Below are positions 9,721 to 18,092 of a DNA stretch of 53,983 nt, piece after piece. A program made the translations under genes and the position numbers. The DNA is from Pedosphaera sp. (GTDB taxonomy: Bacteria; Verrucomicrobiota; Verrucomicrobiia; Limisphaerales; Pedosphaeraceae), in NCBI GenBank assembly GCA_028293285.1, contig JAQGPC010000014.1:1-53983 (forward strand), written 5' to 3'. The notes under the pieces were generated by a model. The model saw only the letters and a program-made list of their open reading frames with translations, was not told the origin of the DNA and made no database searches. Each line of letters opens with the position of its first letter. Position 1 is the stretch's first letter.

Positions 9721-11040
9721 ATGGCTGAGATCACTGACATCGAGTTGTTGCGGGAGTATGCGTTGCGAAATTCTGAAGAAGCTTTCGCAACGTTGGTTCA
9801 GCGGCACATTCGCTTGGTTTACTCGGTGGCCTTGCGGCAGCTTGGCAACACCCATCAGGCTGAGGAAGTAACTCAGGCGGTGTTCATCATTTTGGCGCGG
9901 AAAGCGGCTGGCTTTTCCGACCGCATCCCGCTTGCCGGTTGGCTCTATCAAACGGCCCGGCTGACCACTGCCAACTTTCTCCGTAGCGAAATGCGACGGC
10001 ACCGTCGTGAACAGGAGGCCTACATGCAATCAGAGATTCGCGAATCGCAGACTGAACAAGTTTGGCAGGGCTTGGCCCCGCTTTTGGACGAAGCTATGGG
10101 GCAATTGAGTGTAAAAGAGCGAACGGCCATCGTAATCCGCTACTTCGAAGGCCGGACTTTCCCCGAAGTTGCTGTCGCACTGGATACAAATGAAGCTGCA
10201 GTTCAGAAGCGAGTCAGTCGCGCCGTTGAAAAACTACGATCCTTTTTCGCCCGGCGCGGAATCAAAATTTCTGCGGCTGTTCTCGTCGGCGTGATTTCCG
10301 CCAATTCGATGCAAGCAGCCCCGGTGGGTTTGACTGTTTCCGTAACCGCGTCTGCCGTGCTTAAGGGCGCAACGGCGGGCACTTCCACTCTGACCCTCAT
10401 CAAAGGAGTATTAAAGATCATGGCTTGGACAAAAATTAAAACCGCAGTTGTTATCGGTGTCGGTGTAATAATGGCTGGAACCACGGCCATCACCATCAAC
10501 ACCCTCATGGACAAGTCCATTAAAGGCATTCCGCAAGATTGGTCGGTTCTGAGCGGAGACGGCGCGGCCTGGAATTGGGCAAACAATAAAATCAACGTGC
10601 ATAGCGATTCAGGAGACAGCCTTCTCGTTTCCAGCAAGGAGTATGGCGACGTCACCATGTCCGTCATTGCCAGCGCCAGCACCCGTGAGGCGAGCCTGGC
10701 AATTCGCATGAAAGACAAGGACAACGGCTACATCATCGTTTTCGGTCCCGCTGGTACTCCCTGGGCTTTGGACAATGGCGGCCAACTCGCTCTGGTAAAA
10801 AGAACATCTGCGGGCGAAGTCACCCTCGCTTCCTTCAAAGGTAAAAAATTTGACGCCATAGGGCAGAGGGCAAAAATCGATGTCACTGCCCGGGGACCTT
10901 TGATCGAAGTTCGTTTGAACGGAATCACTGTTCTACAAGCTAGCGATGATACCTTCGCCACCGGCCGGATTGGCTTCCGTGCTTACGGGGATTCAACTAT
11001 TCCCAGTGACGCCGCGTTTTCCAAACTGACCTTCCATTGA
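9721..11040 (+). CDS. sigma-70 family factor fused to a membrane anchor and outer domain
   Basis: A 439-residue protein. Residues ~10-90 are sigma region 2 (LVQRHIRLVYSVALRQLGN, HQAEEVTQAVFIILARKA, GWLYQTARLTTANFLRSE). Residues ~115-175 are region 4 (LSVKERTAIVIRYFEGRTF, then a helix-turn-helix ending QKRVSRAVEKLRSFF). These are joined to a hydrophobic stretch at ~183-225 and a clear membrane segment at ~240-260 (IKTAVVIGVGVIMAGTTAI). The last 165 residues look like a concanavalin/DUF1080-like beta-sandwich (SLAIRMKDKDNGYIIVFG and ATGRIGFRAYGDS). ECF sigma factors are usually ~180 residues. The outer domain could sense a ligand and control release or activity of the tethered sigma. No separate anti-sigma gene is next to it. 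Confidence 0.82.
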   Translation: MAEITDIELLREYALRNSEEAFATLVQRHIRLVYSVALRQLGNTHQAEEVTQAVFIILARKAAGFSDRIPLAGWLYQTARLTTANFLRSEMRRHRREQEAYMQSEIRESQTEQVWQGLAPLLDEAMGQLSVKERTAIVIRYFEGRTFPEVAVALDTNEAAVQKRVSRAVEKLRSFFARRGIKISAAVLVGVISANSMQAAPVGLTVSVTASAVLKGATAGTSTLTLIKGVLKIMAWTKIKTAVVIGVGVIMAGTTAITINTLMDKSIKGIPQDWSVLSGDGAAWNWANNKINVHSDSGDSLLVSSKEYGDVTMSVIASASTREASLAIRMKDKDNGYIIVFGPAGTPWALDNGGQLALVKRTSAGEVTLASFKGKKFDAIGQRAKIDVTARGPLIEVRLNGITVLQASDDTFATGRIGFRAYGDSTIPSDAAFSKLTFH

Positions 11041-11044
11041 TTAA

Positions 11045-11077
11045 AAGCTCTCCCTTTTCTTAAGGGAGGGAGAGCTT
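11045..11077 (-). terminator. hairpin terminator between convergent genes
   Basis: Perfect ten-base arms AAGCTCTCCC and GGGAGAGCTT enclose a 13-base loop. Read on the minus strand the right arm runs into TTTT, so it probably ends the five-gene exporter operon that finishes at 11086. On the plus strand no T run follows, so it would be weak for the sigma factor gene. Confidence 0.6.
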
Positions 11078-11085
11078 CCTGAAAT

Positions 11086-12468
11086 TTACTTCCCCGGTTG
11101 CTGCGTCAAGCTGATACCAATCGCCCGTTCCAGTCGCGCCCGCGCCACATCATAATCATGCAACGCCTGCACTTGCGTTGAGCGCGCCGTTGTCAGCGCA
11201 GTTTGCGCCTGCAATACATCCAATTGCGTGCCTGTCCCGGCGTCGCTTCGAGCCGTTGCCAATCGCAATGCCTCCTCGGCTTGTTCCTGCACCTTCTTTT
11301 GCGATTCGAGCGTCTCACGTGCTTCAATGAAGTTCGAATACTGTGTGCGAACATCCAGTTCGATACCGCGTATCTCATTCTCCACGTCTACTTTGGCCCC
11401 CTGATAGCGAGCCTTCGCTTCCTGTACCCGTCCTTTAGTGAGGAATCCGTCAAAAATGTCCCAGGTCACTTGTACGCCCCCTCTGAAGCCAAAAACGCCC
11501 TTTCCCAGGTCATTGTTAAAAATTGTATTTCGTCCGCCATAACCGGCAAAAATTCCCACGCTCGGTTTGTAACCTGCCTTTGCGCTGATCACATTTTCCA
11601 GCCCCAACGCCTCGGCCTTTTGCAAAACGGCCAGTTCCGTCCGGTTTTGTAATGCTTTCGCGATCGCTATTGGCAATTCAATTCGATACGGCTCGGCATC
11701 CAGTTTGTCCGTCAATTGCACCGGGATGTCTTCCCATACTTCCGCTGGCATGCGATACCCCAACTGGTCCACCAGATTGTTCTTGGCAATACGATATGCA
11801 TTACGTGCCTGAATCAGGCGCGGACGCTGGTTGGCCACTTCCACTTCTGCACGCAAGACGTTGAAACGGGGCACGGTGCCCGCTTGAAACCGTCTGGTTT
11901 GGTCCTCGAATTCCCGCGTCAGCAATTTCACCGAAGCTTCCTGAACCACAATCTGCTCCTCCGTGGATAAAACGTCATAGTAAGCGATGCGCATCCGAAG
12001 CAGCGCATCCGCCAGCACGGTTTGATACTGTAACAATGCCTGCTCCTTGGTCAGCTTGGCACTTCGCAAGGAAGAATTAATCCGGCCACCCGCATAAACA
12101 TTCTGCAAAATCTGGATATTCGCATTCCAAAGCTCAGTTTGCGCAGGCGGCGATCCTGGAAACGGAAAAGTCTCCACCGCCCCGTTATACTCAAAGTTTC
12201 CTGCCAGCCTGACCGTGGGTAACGCCACCGCGCGTGTCTGCACCACGATCCCGTAAGACGCTTCCAACTGGCTCTGGCCGCGCAGAATAGTGCCATTGTT
12301 TGTCAGCGCGATGTTCAGCGCATCAACGAGTGATAGCGGGCGTGAAATCCATGGTGCAACCTGGTTCGTTCCGCCCGTCGTCTCGGCCCATCCCGAAACC
12401 GCGCTGGCAATGCCAAGTGCCGTCGCGAGTACAAATTTAACCCAAACTTTTTTACTAAATTGTTTCAT
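11086..12468 (-). CDS. TolC-family outer-membrane efflux channel
   Basis: A 460-residue outer-membrane channel subunit of a tripartite exporter. The signal peptide ends VSGWAETT. Two internally similar halves rich in long amphipathic helices follow, including SLVDALNIALTNN (the usual start of the first repeat) and later VTWDIFDGFLTKGRVQEAKA with coiled-coil stretches and AGTGTQLDVLQAQTAL. These are hallmark positions of the OEP/TolC family, and the length is normal. It is the last gene of the exporter operon, 33 bases after the adaptor gene, and would carry the exported substrate across the outer membrane. Confidence 0.92.
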   Translation of the reverse strand: MKQFSKKVWVKFVLATALGIASAVSGWAETTGGTNQVAPWISRPLSLVDALNIALTNNGTILRGQSQLEASYGIVVQTRAVALPTVRLAGNFEYNGAVETFPFPGSPPAQTELWNANIQILQNVYAGGRINSSLRSAKLTKEQALLQYQTVLADALLRMRIAYYDVLSTEEQIVVQEASVKLLTREFEDQTRRFQAGTVPRFNVLRAEVEVANQRPRLIQARNAYRIAKNNLVDQLGYRMPAEVWEDIPVQLTDKLDAEPYRIELPIAIAKALQNRTELAVLQKAEALGLENVISAKAGYKPSVGIFAGYGGRNTIFNNDLGKGVFGFRGGVQVTWDIFDGFLTKGRVQEAKARYQGAKVDVENEIRGIELDVRTQYSNFIEARETLESQKKVQEQAEEALRLATARSDAGTGTQLDVLQAQTALTTARSTQVQALHDYDVARARLERAIGISLTQQPGK

Positions 12469-12501
12469 ACTGGTCAGTCAGTCAGTCTAGTCTATCAATT
12501 G

Positions 12502-13455
12502 TCAGGGATTTTTCGCCACAGCGGTTGTGCCTGGCCGCTGGATAAATACATCCATCTGCTGCCCCACATACAATGGGGTTGTGGGCCGATCAAATTGAAA
12601 TATGATCTGCAACACGCGCGTATCCACCCGTTCAGCACTGTCACCCGTCAATGACCGCTTCGGAACCACAAACGGTTCAATCCGCACGAAGCGTAGCGGA
12701 ATCGGGTTCTTCGTGTCACCTTTCAAAAATGCAATTGCCGGCTGGTTCGCCATGACCAATGGCGCATTCTGCTCGTCCACGTCCGCGCGAATTTGCAGCT
12801 TTTCCGTCTCTCCCAAAATCATCAATGGCTCTGTCGGTGTGGTTCCAGCGTACTCGCCCTCGCGCACGTTCAGTTGCAGAATCGTCCCATCGCGCGGCGC
12901 GCGCACCATGAGAATATCCAACGTCGTCTTGGTCGATTCAACCTGTGCTTCCATCGCCTTGATGTCCGCTTCAATTTTCGCCACACGCGCTTCCATGCTC
13001 TGCAACGCGAATTGTTTCCGGTTCTTCTCATCCACCGATGCCACGTTCTGTTTCTCCAGGTTCTCGGTGCGCTTGAATTGATCTTCGGAATCAGCCAGCA
13101 AAACCTTCTCCGATTTTAAGGCGGCGCGCATTGCCTCCAATTGTGCCTGCATCGTTGCCAATTGCGCGGAGGCTTCGCGATTGTCCAACTGAATCAGCGG
13201 CTCGCCCGCCTTCACGTTGGAACCGATCTGCACGCATATTTTTTGAATCAGCCCACCCTTCGGCGCGCCAATCTTTACGTTCTCGCGTGAAGCTTCAATG
13301 ATCCCGGTAGCTGCAACTGAATTGGTGTAAGGCGACCGCGCCGGTTCAGCCAGCGGTGGGGGCGCAGGTGGTGTCTTCCGTAATTCGCGTACCAAATAGA
13401 TGGCGCCGATGATGCCCGCCACCGCGAAGTAAAAGCTCGCTCGTTTGAATAACAT
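12502..13455 (-). CDS. HlyD/DevB-type periplasmic adaptor of an ABC exporter
   Basis: A 317-residue membrane-fusion protein. One N-terminal membrane helix (about 6-23) is followed by a biotinyl-lipoyl half (GGLIQKICVQIGSNVKAGEPLIQL), a long coiled-coil hairpin (about 100-190), the second lipoyl half (VRAPRDGTILQLNVREGEYAG) and a beta-barrel segment. The late motif VDTRVLQIIFQFDRP and YVGQQMDVFI is characteristic of DevB-like adaptors, which work with DevC permeases and DevA ATPases. It starts 3 bases after the ATPase stop and bridges the permease to the TolC-type channel. Confidence 0.9.
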   Translation of the reverse strand: MLFKRASFYFAVAGIIGAIYLVRELRKTPPAPPPLAEPARSPYTNSVAATGIIEASRENVKIGAPKGGLIQKICVQIGSNVKAGEPLIQLDNREASAQLATMQAQLEAMRAALKSEKVLLADSEDQFKRTENLEKQNVASVDEKNRKQFALQSMEARVAKIEADIKAMEAQVESTKTTLDILMVRAPRDGTILQLNVREGEYAGTTPTEPLMILGETEKLQIRADVDEQNAPLVMANQPAIAFLKGDTKNPIPLRFVRIEPFVVPKRSLTGDSAERVDTRVLQIIFQFDRPTTPLYVGQQMDVFIQRPGTTAVAKNP

Positions 13456-13458
13456 AAA

Positions 13459-14199
13459 TCAGTGGTTTCCCTTTTGTTCGTACTGGCTGTAATTCTCATG
13501 CACCTTGTGCACCCGGCCATCCTCCATCTCCGTCATGCGATCCGCATACTTGAACACCCGGTTATCATGCGTCACCACAATCACACAGCGATCCGGATGC
13601 CGCGCCACATCTCGTAATAACTCCATGATTTTGGCTCCGGTATCCTTGTCCAACGCCGACGTCGGTTCATCGCAAATGACCAGTCGCGGATCATGCACTA
13701 GCGCTCTCGCGATGGCGACACGCTGCTGTTGTCCGCCCGAGAGCAGGGTGGGGCGATCGTTCTCGCGTCCAGCCAATCCCATGCGCTCCAGCACTTCGCG
13801 TGCTTTCTTTTCCGCCTTCACTCGCCCCACGCCGTTAATCAATAAGGGCACGCTCACGTTCTCGAGTATGGAAAGCGTCGGAATCAAATTGAACTGCTGA
13901 AAAATAAATCCCACGTTCCGCTTGCGAAACTCCGTCACCTCACGATTCTTCAAGCGATGCAGCGGCGAGTCGAATACGTCAATCTCTCCTGCTTCGAACA
14001 CCAGCGTCCCTGCAATTACGCTCAATAGCGTCGTCTTCCCGCATCCGGATGGCCCCACAATCATCAGCAATTCGCCCATGCGCGCGTCGAAGTCCACACC
14101 TTTGAGCGCGACCACTTGCGCCTCACCCGTGCCGAATGTTTTGGTCACATTCCGCACGTGTACGGCGAACCCGTTCTTATTGCCATTGGTATCAGCCAC
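13459..14199 (-). CDS. ABC transporter ATP-binding protein (LolD/DevA/MacB type)
   Basis: A 246-residue cytoplasmic ATPase. It has Walker A GPSGCGKTT, Q-loop FIFQQFNLIP, ABC signature LLSGGQQQRVAIARAL, Walker B LVICDEPTSALD and H-loop VIVVTHD. I take GTG 14199 (VADTNGNKNG) as the start because it overlaps the permease stop by 8 bases (GTGGCTGA), a common translational-coupling arrangement, and leaves a normal N-terminus. The frame is open to 14256, but that would overlap the permease more. It powers the export complex formed with its neighbours. Confidence 0.93.
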   Translation of the reverse strand: MADTNGNKNGFAVHVRNVTKTFGTGEAQVVALKGVDFDARMGELLMIVGPSGCGKTTLLSVIAGTLVFEAGEIDVFDSPLHRLKNREVTEFRKRNVGFIFQQFNLIPTLSILENVSVPLLINGVGRVKAEKKAREVLERMGLAGRENDRPTLLSGGQQQRVAIARALVHDPRLVICDEPTSALDKDTGAKIMELLRDVARHPDRCVIVVTHDNRVFKYADRMTEMEDGRVHKVHENYSQYEQKGNH

Positions 14200-15331
14200 G
14201 GAACACCACCGCTGCTTCGAGTTTATAAATTTTGCGAATGCCCAAAAGCGCGGCAAACATGCAAATGAAAATGATTACCACCAGTGTAAATAAAGGAAGT
14301 TGATACGGCAGTAGAAACGGCGGTTGCCCCGTCTTCAGCACGGCAAATCCAAATAGCACGGTCAATCCTACGCCAATTCCGTAGCCGATAAAACCCACCG
14401 TTAACGCCTGGAGCATCAACATGCGCGCCAACAACCAGTTGCTCGCACCCATCGCCTTCAACGCTCCGAGATTGCGGAGATTCTCCAAGACGAACGAATA
14501 AAACGTCTGCCCGGAAACGACAATTCCCACAATGAAGCCAAGTATGATCGTGGTGCCGAATGAGGCGGGAATACCGGTATTTTTGAAAAACCACTTGATA
14601 GTGGATTTGTTGAATTCATCTTCTGTGAAAGCCTTGAGGTGCGTTTCGTTTTCAATCTGGCGCGCCGTTTGCGCCGCCGTCCATCCCTTGACCGGTTCTG
14701 CCAGCACCATGCTCAACATCTTCCGCGTCTTCGGCGCAAATTGCATCGCTTCGTCATACGTGGTGAACACGTAGGGATAACCAAAGAAATGCCGATCCGT
14801 TTTACAAATTCCAATAATGCGCGCTTCGCGATCATTGATCTCGAAAGTATCGCCAATGCCAATCTTGCGCCCACCGCGCAGACTCAGCCGCTCAATCGCC
14901 AGTTCATCCACCATCACCGTGTGCGGCAATCGCAAGTCTTCCAGTCTTCCGGACAACACCACCGGCGGACGGCCCACGAGCGTCGCCGAGTCCAGGCCGA
15001 TCAATTGCACTGGCTTAAAGCTGCCATCCGCAATGCGCGCCTGGATGACTCCGGCATACAGCGGCACGGCATACGCCACTCCAGTGACGCTGCGCACCCG
15101 GTTCACATCCGTATCACGCATGGCCTTGATCTCATTGATCTGTTCCACCTTTGGGTCCACCACCCAAATGGATGCGCGCATGTTGCGCATATGGCTGGTG
15201 GTCCATGAAAGCAGGCCGAAAAATACCGCGCACTGCTGCGTCATCAACAGCGACGCAAAGGTCAATCCGCCCACAAGCATGATGTATTTGGCGCGGTCAC
15301 CCAAAAGCATTTTCAGCGCGAGACGATACAT
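14192..15331 (-). CDS. FtsX/DevC-type ABC exporter permease
   Basis: A 379-residue inner-membrane permease. Layout: one membrane helix at ~17-40, a large periplasmic domain (about 45-245, MacB-PCD-like), then three helices (about 258-282, 308-335 and 345-365), the FtsX-domain topology. ENLRNLGALKAMGASNWLLARMLM, between the first two C-terminal helices, is the typical FtsX/DevC motif. It lies 3 bases after the TetR gene and overlaps the ATPase gene by 8 bases, so all are translated together. DevC-type systems export glycolipids or other envelope material; the cargo here is unknown. Confidence 0.9.
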   Translation of the reverse strand: MYRLALKMLLGDRAKYIMLVGGLTFASLLMTQQCAVFFGLLSWTTSHMRNMRASIWVVDPKVEQINEIKAMRDTDVNRVRSVTGVAYAVPLYAGVIQARIADGSFKPVQLIGLDSATLVGRPPVVLSGRLEDLRLPHTVMVDELAIERLSLRGGRKIGIGDTFEINDREARIIGICKTDRHFFGYPYVFTTYDEAMQFAPKTRKMLSMVLAEPVKGWTAAQTARQIENETHLKAFTEDEFNKSTIKWFFKNTGIPASFGTTIILGFIVGIVVSGQTFYSFVLENLRNLGALKAMGASNWLLARMLMLQALTVGFIGYGIGVGLTVLFGFAVLKTGQPPFLLPYQLPLFTLVVIIFICMFAALLGIRKIYKLEAAVVFRG

Positions 15332-15334
15332 AAA

Positions 15335-15997
15335 TTATTTCTTCTTTCCCTTGGAAATTTCCTTGAAGGCCGCCAGTGAAAATTGCGTGATGTGCTCAGC
15401 CAATTGCTCGATTCCCGCTGCATCAAATTTCATCGTCGGAAACAACCGCGTCACCACCGGGCGGCAATGATGATAAAACAGCACCTGGCTGACCACGCTC
15501 ATACCGCACAACCGTTTCTTATCGGCATCAGCGCTTGACCCCAGCAAATCTCCCACAATGGATGTCAGGACTGCCGCCATGGGTCCGACATCTTCCTTCA
15601 CAATGGCATCCAGTGCACCCGTTGGTTCAACCATTTCCCGGGCCATCAACTTTCCATGACGCGATCCCGGTCCTTGGGAAAAAATGCGTAAAAGAAAGGA
15701 ATGGACAAATGCCCGCAAACGCTGTTCCGGGGTCGCCTTGGGCGGCAGACCGAAGTCCGCCGGATATTTTTCAAGCGCAGTTCGGCAAGTCTCCTTTAAT
15801 ACTGCCCGGTAAAGGTGTTCCTTGTCCCCGAAATGATAATTCACAGCGGCAATATTGGCTTCGGCTCGCTGGCAGATTTCACGCACCGTCGCAGCGCGAA
15901 AGCCCACCTCGGCGAATACCTCACTCGCCGCCTCCAGCAGATGGCGCCGGGTGGCCGCTTGTGCCGGATCTTCCGGTTGTGATGGTTTTAAACCCAT
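15335..15997 (-). CDS. TetR-family regulator of the exporter operon (CerR/YbiH-like)
   Basis: A 220-residue repressor. The N-terminal helix-turn-helix covers about residues 15-65 (RRHLLEAASEVFAEVGFRA, VREICQRAEANIAAVNYHF, GDKEHLYRAVL). The C-terminal half resembles the DUF1956/CerR domain (LMAREMVEPTGALDAIVKE). It is the first gene of the exporter operon and its start codon lies within an operator-like inverted repeat, so it most likely represses itself and the downstream genes and is released by an exported compound. The length is normal and no key helix is missing. Confidence 0.9.
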   Translation of the reverse strand: MGLKPSQPEDPAQAATRRHLLEAASEVFAEVGFRAATVREICQRAEANIAAVNYHFGDKEHLYRAVLKETCRTALEKYPADFGLPPKATPEQRLRAFVHSFLLRIFSQGPGSRHGKLMAREMVEPTGALDAIVKEDVGPMAAVLTSIVGDLLGSSADADKKRLCGMSVVSQVLFYHHCRPVVTRLFPTMKFDAAGIEQLAEHITQFSLAAFKEISKGKKK

Positions 15998-16031
15998 GTT
16001 TCAAATACATATTTAAAACACGCGTTTGAAT
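15986..16031. promoter_or_regulatory. two operator-like inverted repeats before the TetR gene
   Basis: Site 1 (15986-16005) is TTTTAAAC-CCAT-GTTTCAAA, 7 of 8 arm positions paired, and spans the start codon. Site 2 (16012-16031) is TTTAAAAC-ACGC-GTTTGAAT, 6 of 8 paired. Both share an 8-4-8 layout with AAAC/GTTT inner edges, and their centres are 26 bases apart. This fits two TetR-family dimer sites controlling the operon. It is an inference from symmetry and position only. Confidence 0.55.
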
Positions 16032-16144
16032 CGTCAATACAATTCTTAAACTATTTTGTCAGTGTCTAAACCCGCGAAGAATTTGGCAAATTTGTTGCCG
16101 TCCTCATCTAACCACGGCATCTTGCCTCGTTCAGTCAGACGATT

Positions 16145-16864
16145 ATGAAGTCCGAACGCAAACATCGCGGGAAGTCATCCGCATTGCCATTTGTTTATAT
16201 TAATGTAGCGGCGACAGCCGATGGCAAACTCGCTCCCGCCAACCGTCACTTTTTTCCCTTTGGCAGCAAGCGTGACCAGGAACATTTGCTCGAACTTCGC
16301 ACCTCAGCCGATGCCGTAATGTCCGGCGCGCGCACCATCGATCTCGCCCCCATCAAACTTGGCCCGGGCTCTGCCAAATATCGCCAGATGCGACTGAAAA
16401 ACGGATTGTCTGAGTATAATCTGCGAATCGTCGTCAGCGGTGCCGGCACGCTCGATCCTGCTTCGGAAATCTTCAAACATCGTTTTTCACCAATCATCAT
16501 TCTCACCACGGGCCGCGCACCTGAAGCCAAACTAAGACGTCTCCGCGCTCTGGCCGATGAAGTAAAAATTTGTGGCGAAACAGAACTCGATTTTCATTTC
16601 GCCCTGCGTTGGCTTCGCGAAAAATGGAAGGTGAACCGCCTCCTCTGCGAAGGCGGTGGTGAAATCAACGACGCGCTTTTCGGCGCCGGGCTGGTGGATG
16701 AAGTTCATCTCACCTTATGCCCGGTAATTTTCGGTGGACGCACTGCTCCCACGATGGCTGACGGTCAGGGCGTCAAAAAACTCGCCGATGCCCATCGCTT
16801 TAAAACCAAATCATTCAAGCGAATTGGCGACGAGTTGTTTCTAGTTTACCAAGTGCTGAAGTAA
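16145..16864 (+). CDS. RibD C-terminal-type pyrimidine/dihydrofolate reductase-like protein
   Basis: A 239-residue NADPH-dependent reductase of the RibD_C/DHFR-like superfamily, which in riboflavin synthesis reduces the ribosylamino-pyrimidine. Visible motifs are YINVAATADGKLAP at the start of the fold, AVMSGARTI for cofactor contact, LLCEGGGEINDALFGAGLVDEV near the C-terminus, and PVIFGGRTAP. The deaminase half of bifunctional RibD is absent, so it is a stand-alone reductase. No other riboflavin genes are nearby, and a different reductase role is possible. It is convergent with the OsmC gene. Confidence 0.82.
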   Translation: MKSERKHRGKSSALPFVYINVAATADGKLAPANRHFFPFGSKRDQEHLLELRTSADAVMSGARTIDLAPIKLGPGSAKYRQMRLKNGLSEYNLRIVVSGAGTLDPASEIFKHRFSPIIILTTGRAPEAKLRRLRALADEVKICGETELDFHFALRWLREKWKVNRLLCEGGGEINDALFGAGLVDEVHLTLCPVIFGGRTAPTMADGQGVKKLADAHRFKTKSFKRIGDELFLVYQVLK

Positions 16865-16881
16865 TCAGCCAAGTCCTCAGA

Positions 16882-17328
16882 CTATTTCTTCAACGTGGCC
16901 TTGAGGGTCATTTCCTCCAAGCCCGGCTTGAGCAATTTCGATACGGGACAACCCTCCTTGGCTTTCTCTGCGGTTTGCTGGAATGTGGCCTCATCCATTC
17001 CATCCACCATTCCGGTCGTGTCCAGGTGGACCTTTGCTATCTTAAAACCCGCATCGGTTTTCGCCAGAACCACCGTGGCTTTGGTGCGGACTTCCTTGGG
17101 CGCATGACCCGCGTCTGCCAACAATTTGGAAAACGCCATGCTGAAACAGGACGCATGGGCGGCGGCAATTAATTCCTCCGGATTGGTGCCCTGCTTTTCA
17201 TTCTCAAAACGTGTCTTGAAAGAGTAGGGTGCCTCCTGAAGGACACGGGTTTCAGTTGAGGTGGTGCCTTGGCCCGATTTTAAGTCGCCGCGCCAGACCG
17301 CTTCGGCAGATCGTTCTATTTGAATCAT
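16882..17328 (-). CDS. OsmC-family peroxide reductase
   Basis: A 148-residue OsmC-type protein that reduces organic hydroperoxides with a redox-active cysteine pair. ATG 17328 is chosen because CTGGAG lies at the right distance and the length matches the family (~140-145). The frame stays open upstream to 17499, but that region contains a repeat-like hairpin rather than protein. The key cysteines are in [13 protein letters not shown] and [11 protein letters not shown], with the usual [12 protein letters not shown] stretch before the first. It is not in an operon. Confidence 0.9.
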   Translation of the reverse strand: MIQIERSAEAVWRGDLKSGQGTTSTETRVLQEAPYSFKTRFENEKQGTNPEELIAAAHASCFSMAFSKLLADAGHAPKEVRTKATVVLAKTDAGFKIAKVHLDTTGMVDGMDEATFQQTAEKAKEGCPVSKLLKPGLEEMTLKATLKK

Positions 17329-17424
17329 AAATTCTCCAGTTATTTGATTTATTTTGTTCGGGTGAATCTTTCCTGCGCTTAATGACACATGATGGGGTCG
17401 GGTCAGCGGAACCGCCAGCAAATA

Positions 17425-17475
17425 CCTGCAGCCTTTACGTGGGGTCTGCACCCTATTGTAAAGGTGTCTGGTGCC
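17425..17475. repeat. REP-like nested hairpin upstream of the OsmC gene
   Basis: CCTTTAC (17432-17438) pairs with GTAAAGG (17458-17464). Inside it GGGT-CTGC-ACCC (17442-17453) forms a second stem, and outside it CAG (17429-17431) can pair with CTG (17468-17470). The surrounding words, GGGTCTGCACCC and GGTGTCTGGTGCC, look like intergenic REP elements mobilised by Y1 transposases in many bacteria. No such transposase is in the window, and homology was not tested. Confidence 0.4.
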
Positions 17476-17555
17476 AATAAGCTTCAAAAACGAGTCCATG
17501 GTGTCTTCATAGGTCTTGGGAATTCGCAGCGGAAGTTTATCTGTACAAATTCTGT

Positions 17556-17786
17556 ATGAAAATATTCCTGCAGCACAAACAGACTTCCTTTTATTTCACC
17601 AAAGCTGCCAAATGGACCAGGCTTTCCGAAGACGCGATTGATTTTTCCAATTATGATCAGGCGGTTGATTTTGCCTCCGAGCATGGGTTAACCGATGTGC
17701 AGGTGGTGCTCAAATTCAAGGATCAGCCTTATCATATTTGCCTTCCCTTTCAAAAAGATACTCCACGGTCATCCATTCAAATCTAA
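17556..17786 (+). CDS. small conserved-looking hypothetical protein
   Basis: A 76-residue protein that I cannot assign to a named family. It has a regular alternating pattern (KIFLQHKQTSFYFTKAAKW, then DYDQAVDFASEHGLTDVQVVLKF) suggesting a small alpha/beta fold. It has no signal peptide or membrane segment. Composition is protein-like and the frame starts with ATG, though without an obvious ribosome site. It is monocistronic between the OsmC gene (divergent) and the PRC-barrel gene. Confidence 0.6.
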   Translation: MKIFLQHKQTSFYFTKAAKWTRLSEDAIDFSNYDQAVDFASEHGLTDVQVVLKFKDQPYHICLPFQKDTPRSSIQI

Positions 17787-18092
17787 GTTCTCATTGGTAG
17801 TATTAAACCCCATTTTCAATCAACTCGTACTAATATAGGCTTATTTAACCTTATTGATTCCTTATTCACTAATCATGGGTTGAAGGGGCAATGTAGGCCG
17901 GGCGACTCCTTAGGGGGCCGCTCTTTTTATTTCCATGTTGGTAACTGCTGGTTTCCCCCGCCCATATATCAGTAGCATTCCCCATTGTCCGCTCTTCGTT
18001 CCGTCTTACCTTTTTCAAAGTGTCTCGCTGCGACGGGCTATTCTGCTGAGTCGATAATCAGGTGGGACTAAAAAACAACAAAAAGGAATACA
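17787..18092. other. intergenic region before the PRC-barrel gene
   Basis: About 300 bases without a convincing gene. An AT-rich first third could hold a promoter. It is followed by a GC-rich stretch (GGGCGACTCCTTAGGGGGCCGC, about 17899-17920) and then CTCTTTTTATTT, which together might act as a terminator for the small upstream gene, but the pairing is ambiguous. Confidence 0.4.

Noticed and set aside
17329-17499. Longer start for the OsmC protein
   Set aside because: The extra stretch crosses a REP-like hairpin, while ATG 17328 has a good ribosome site and gives the family's usual length.
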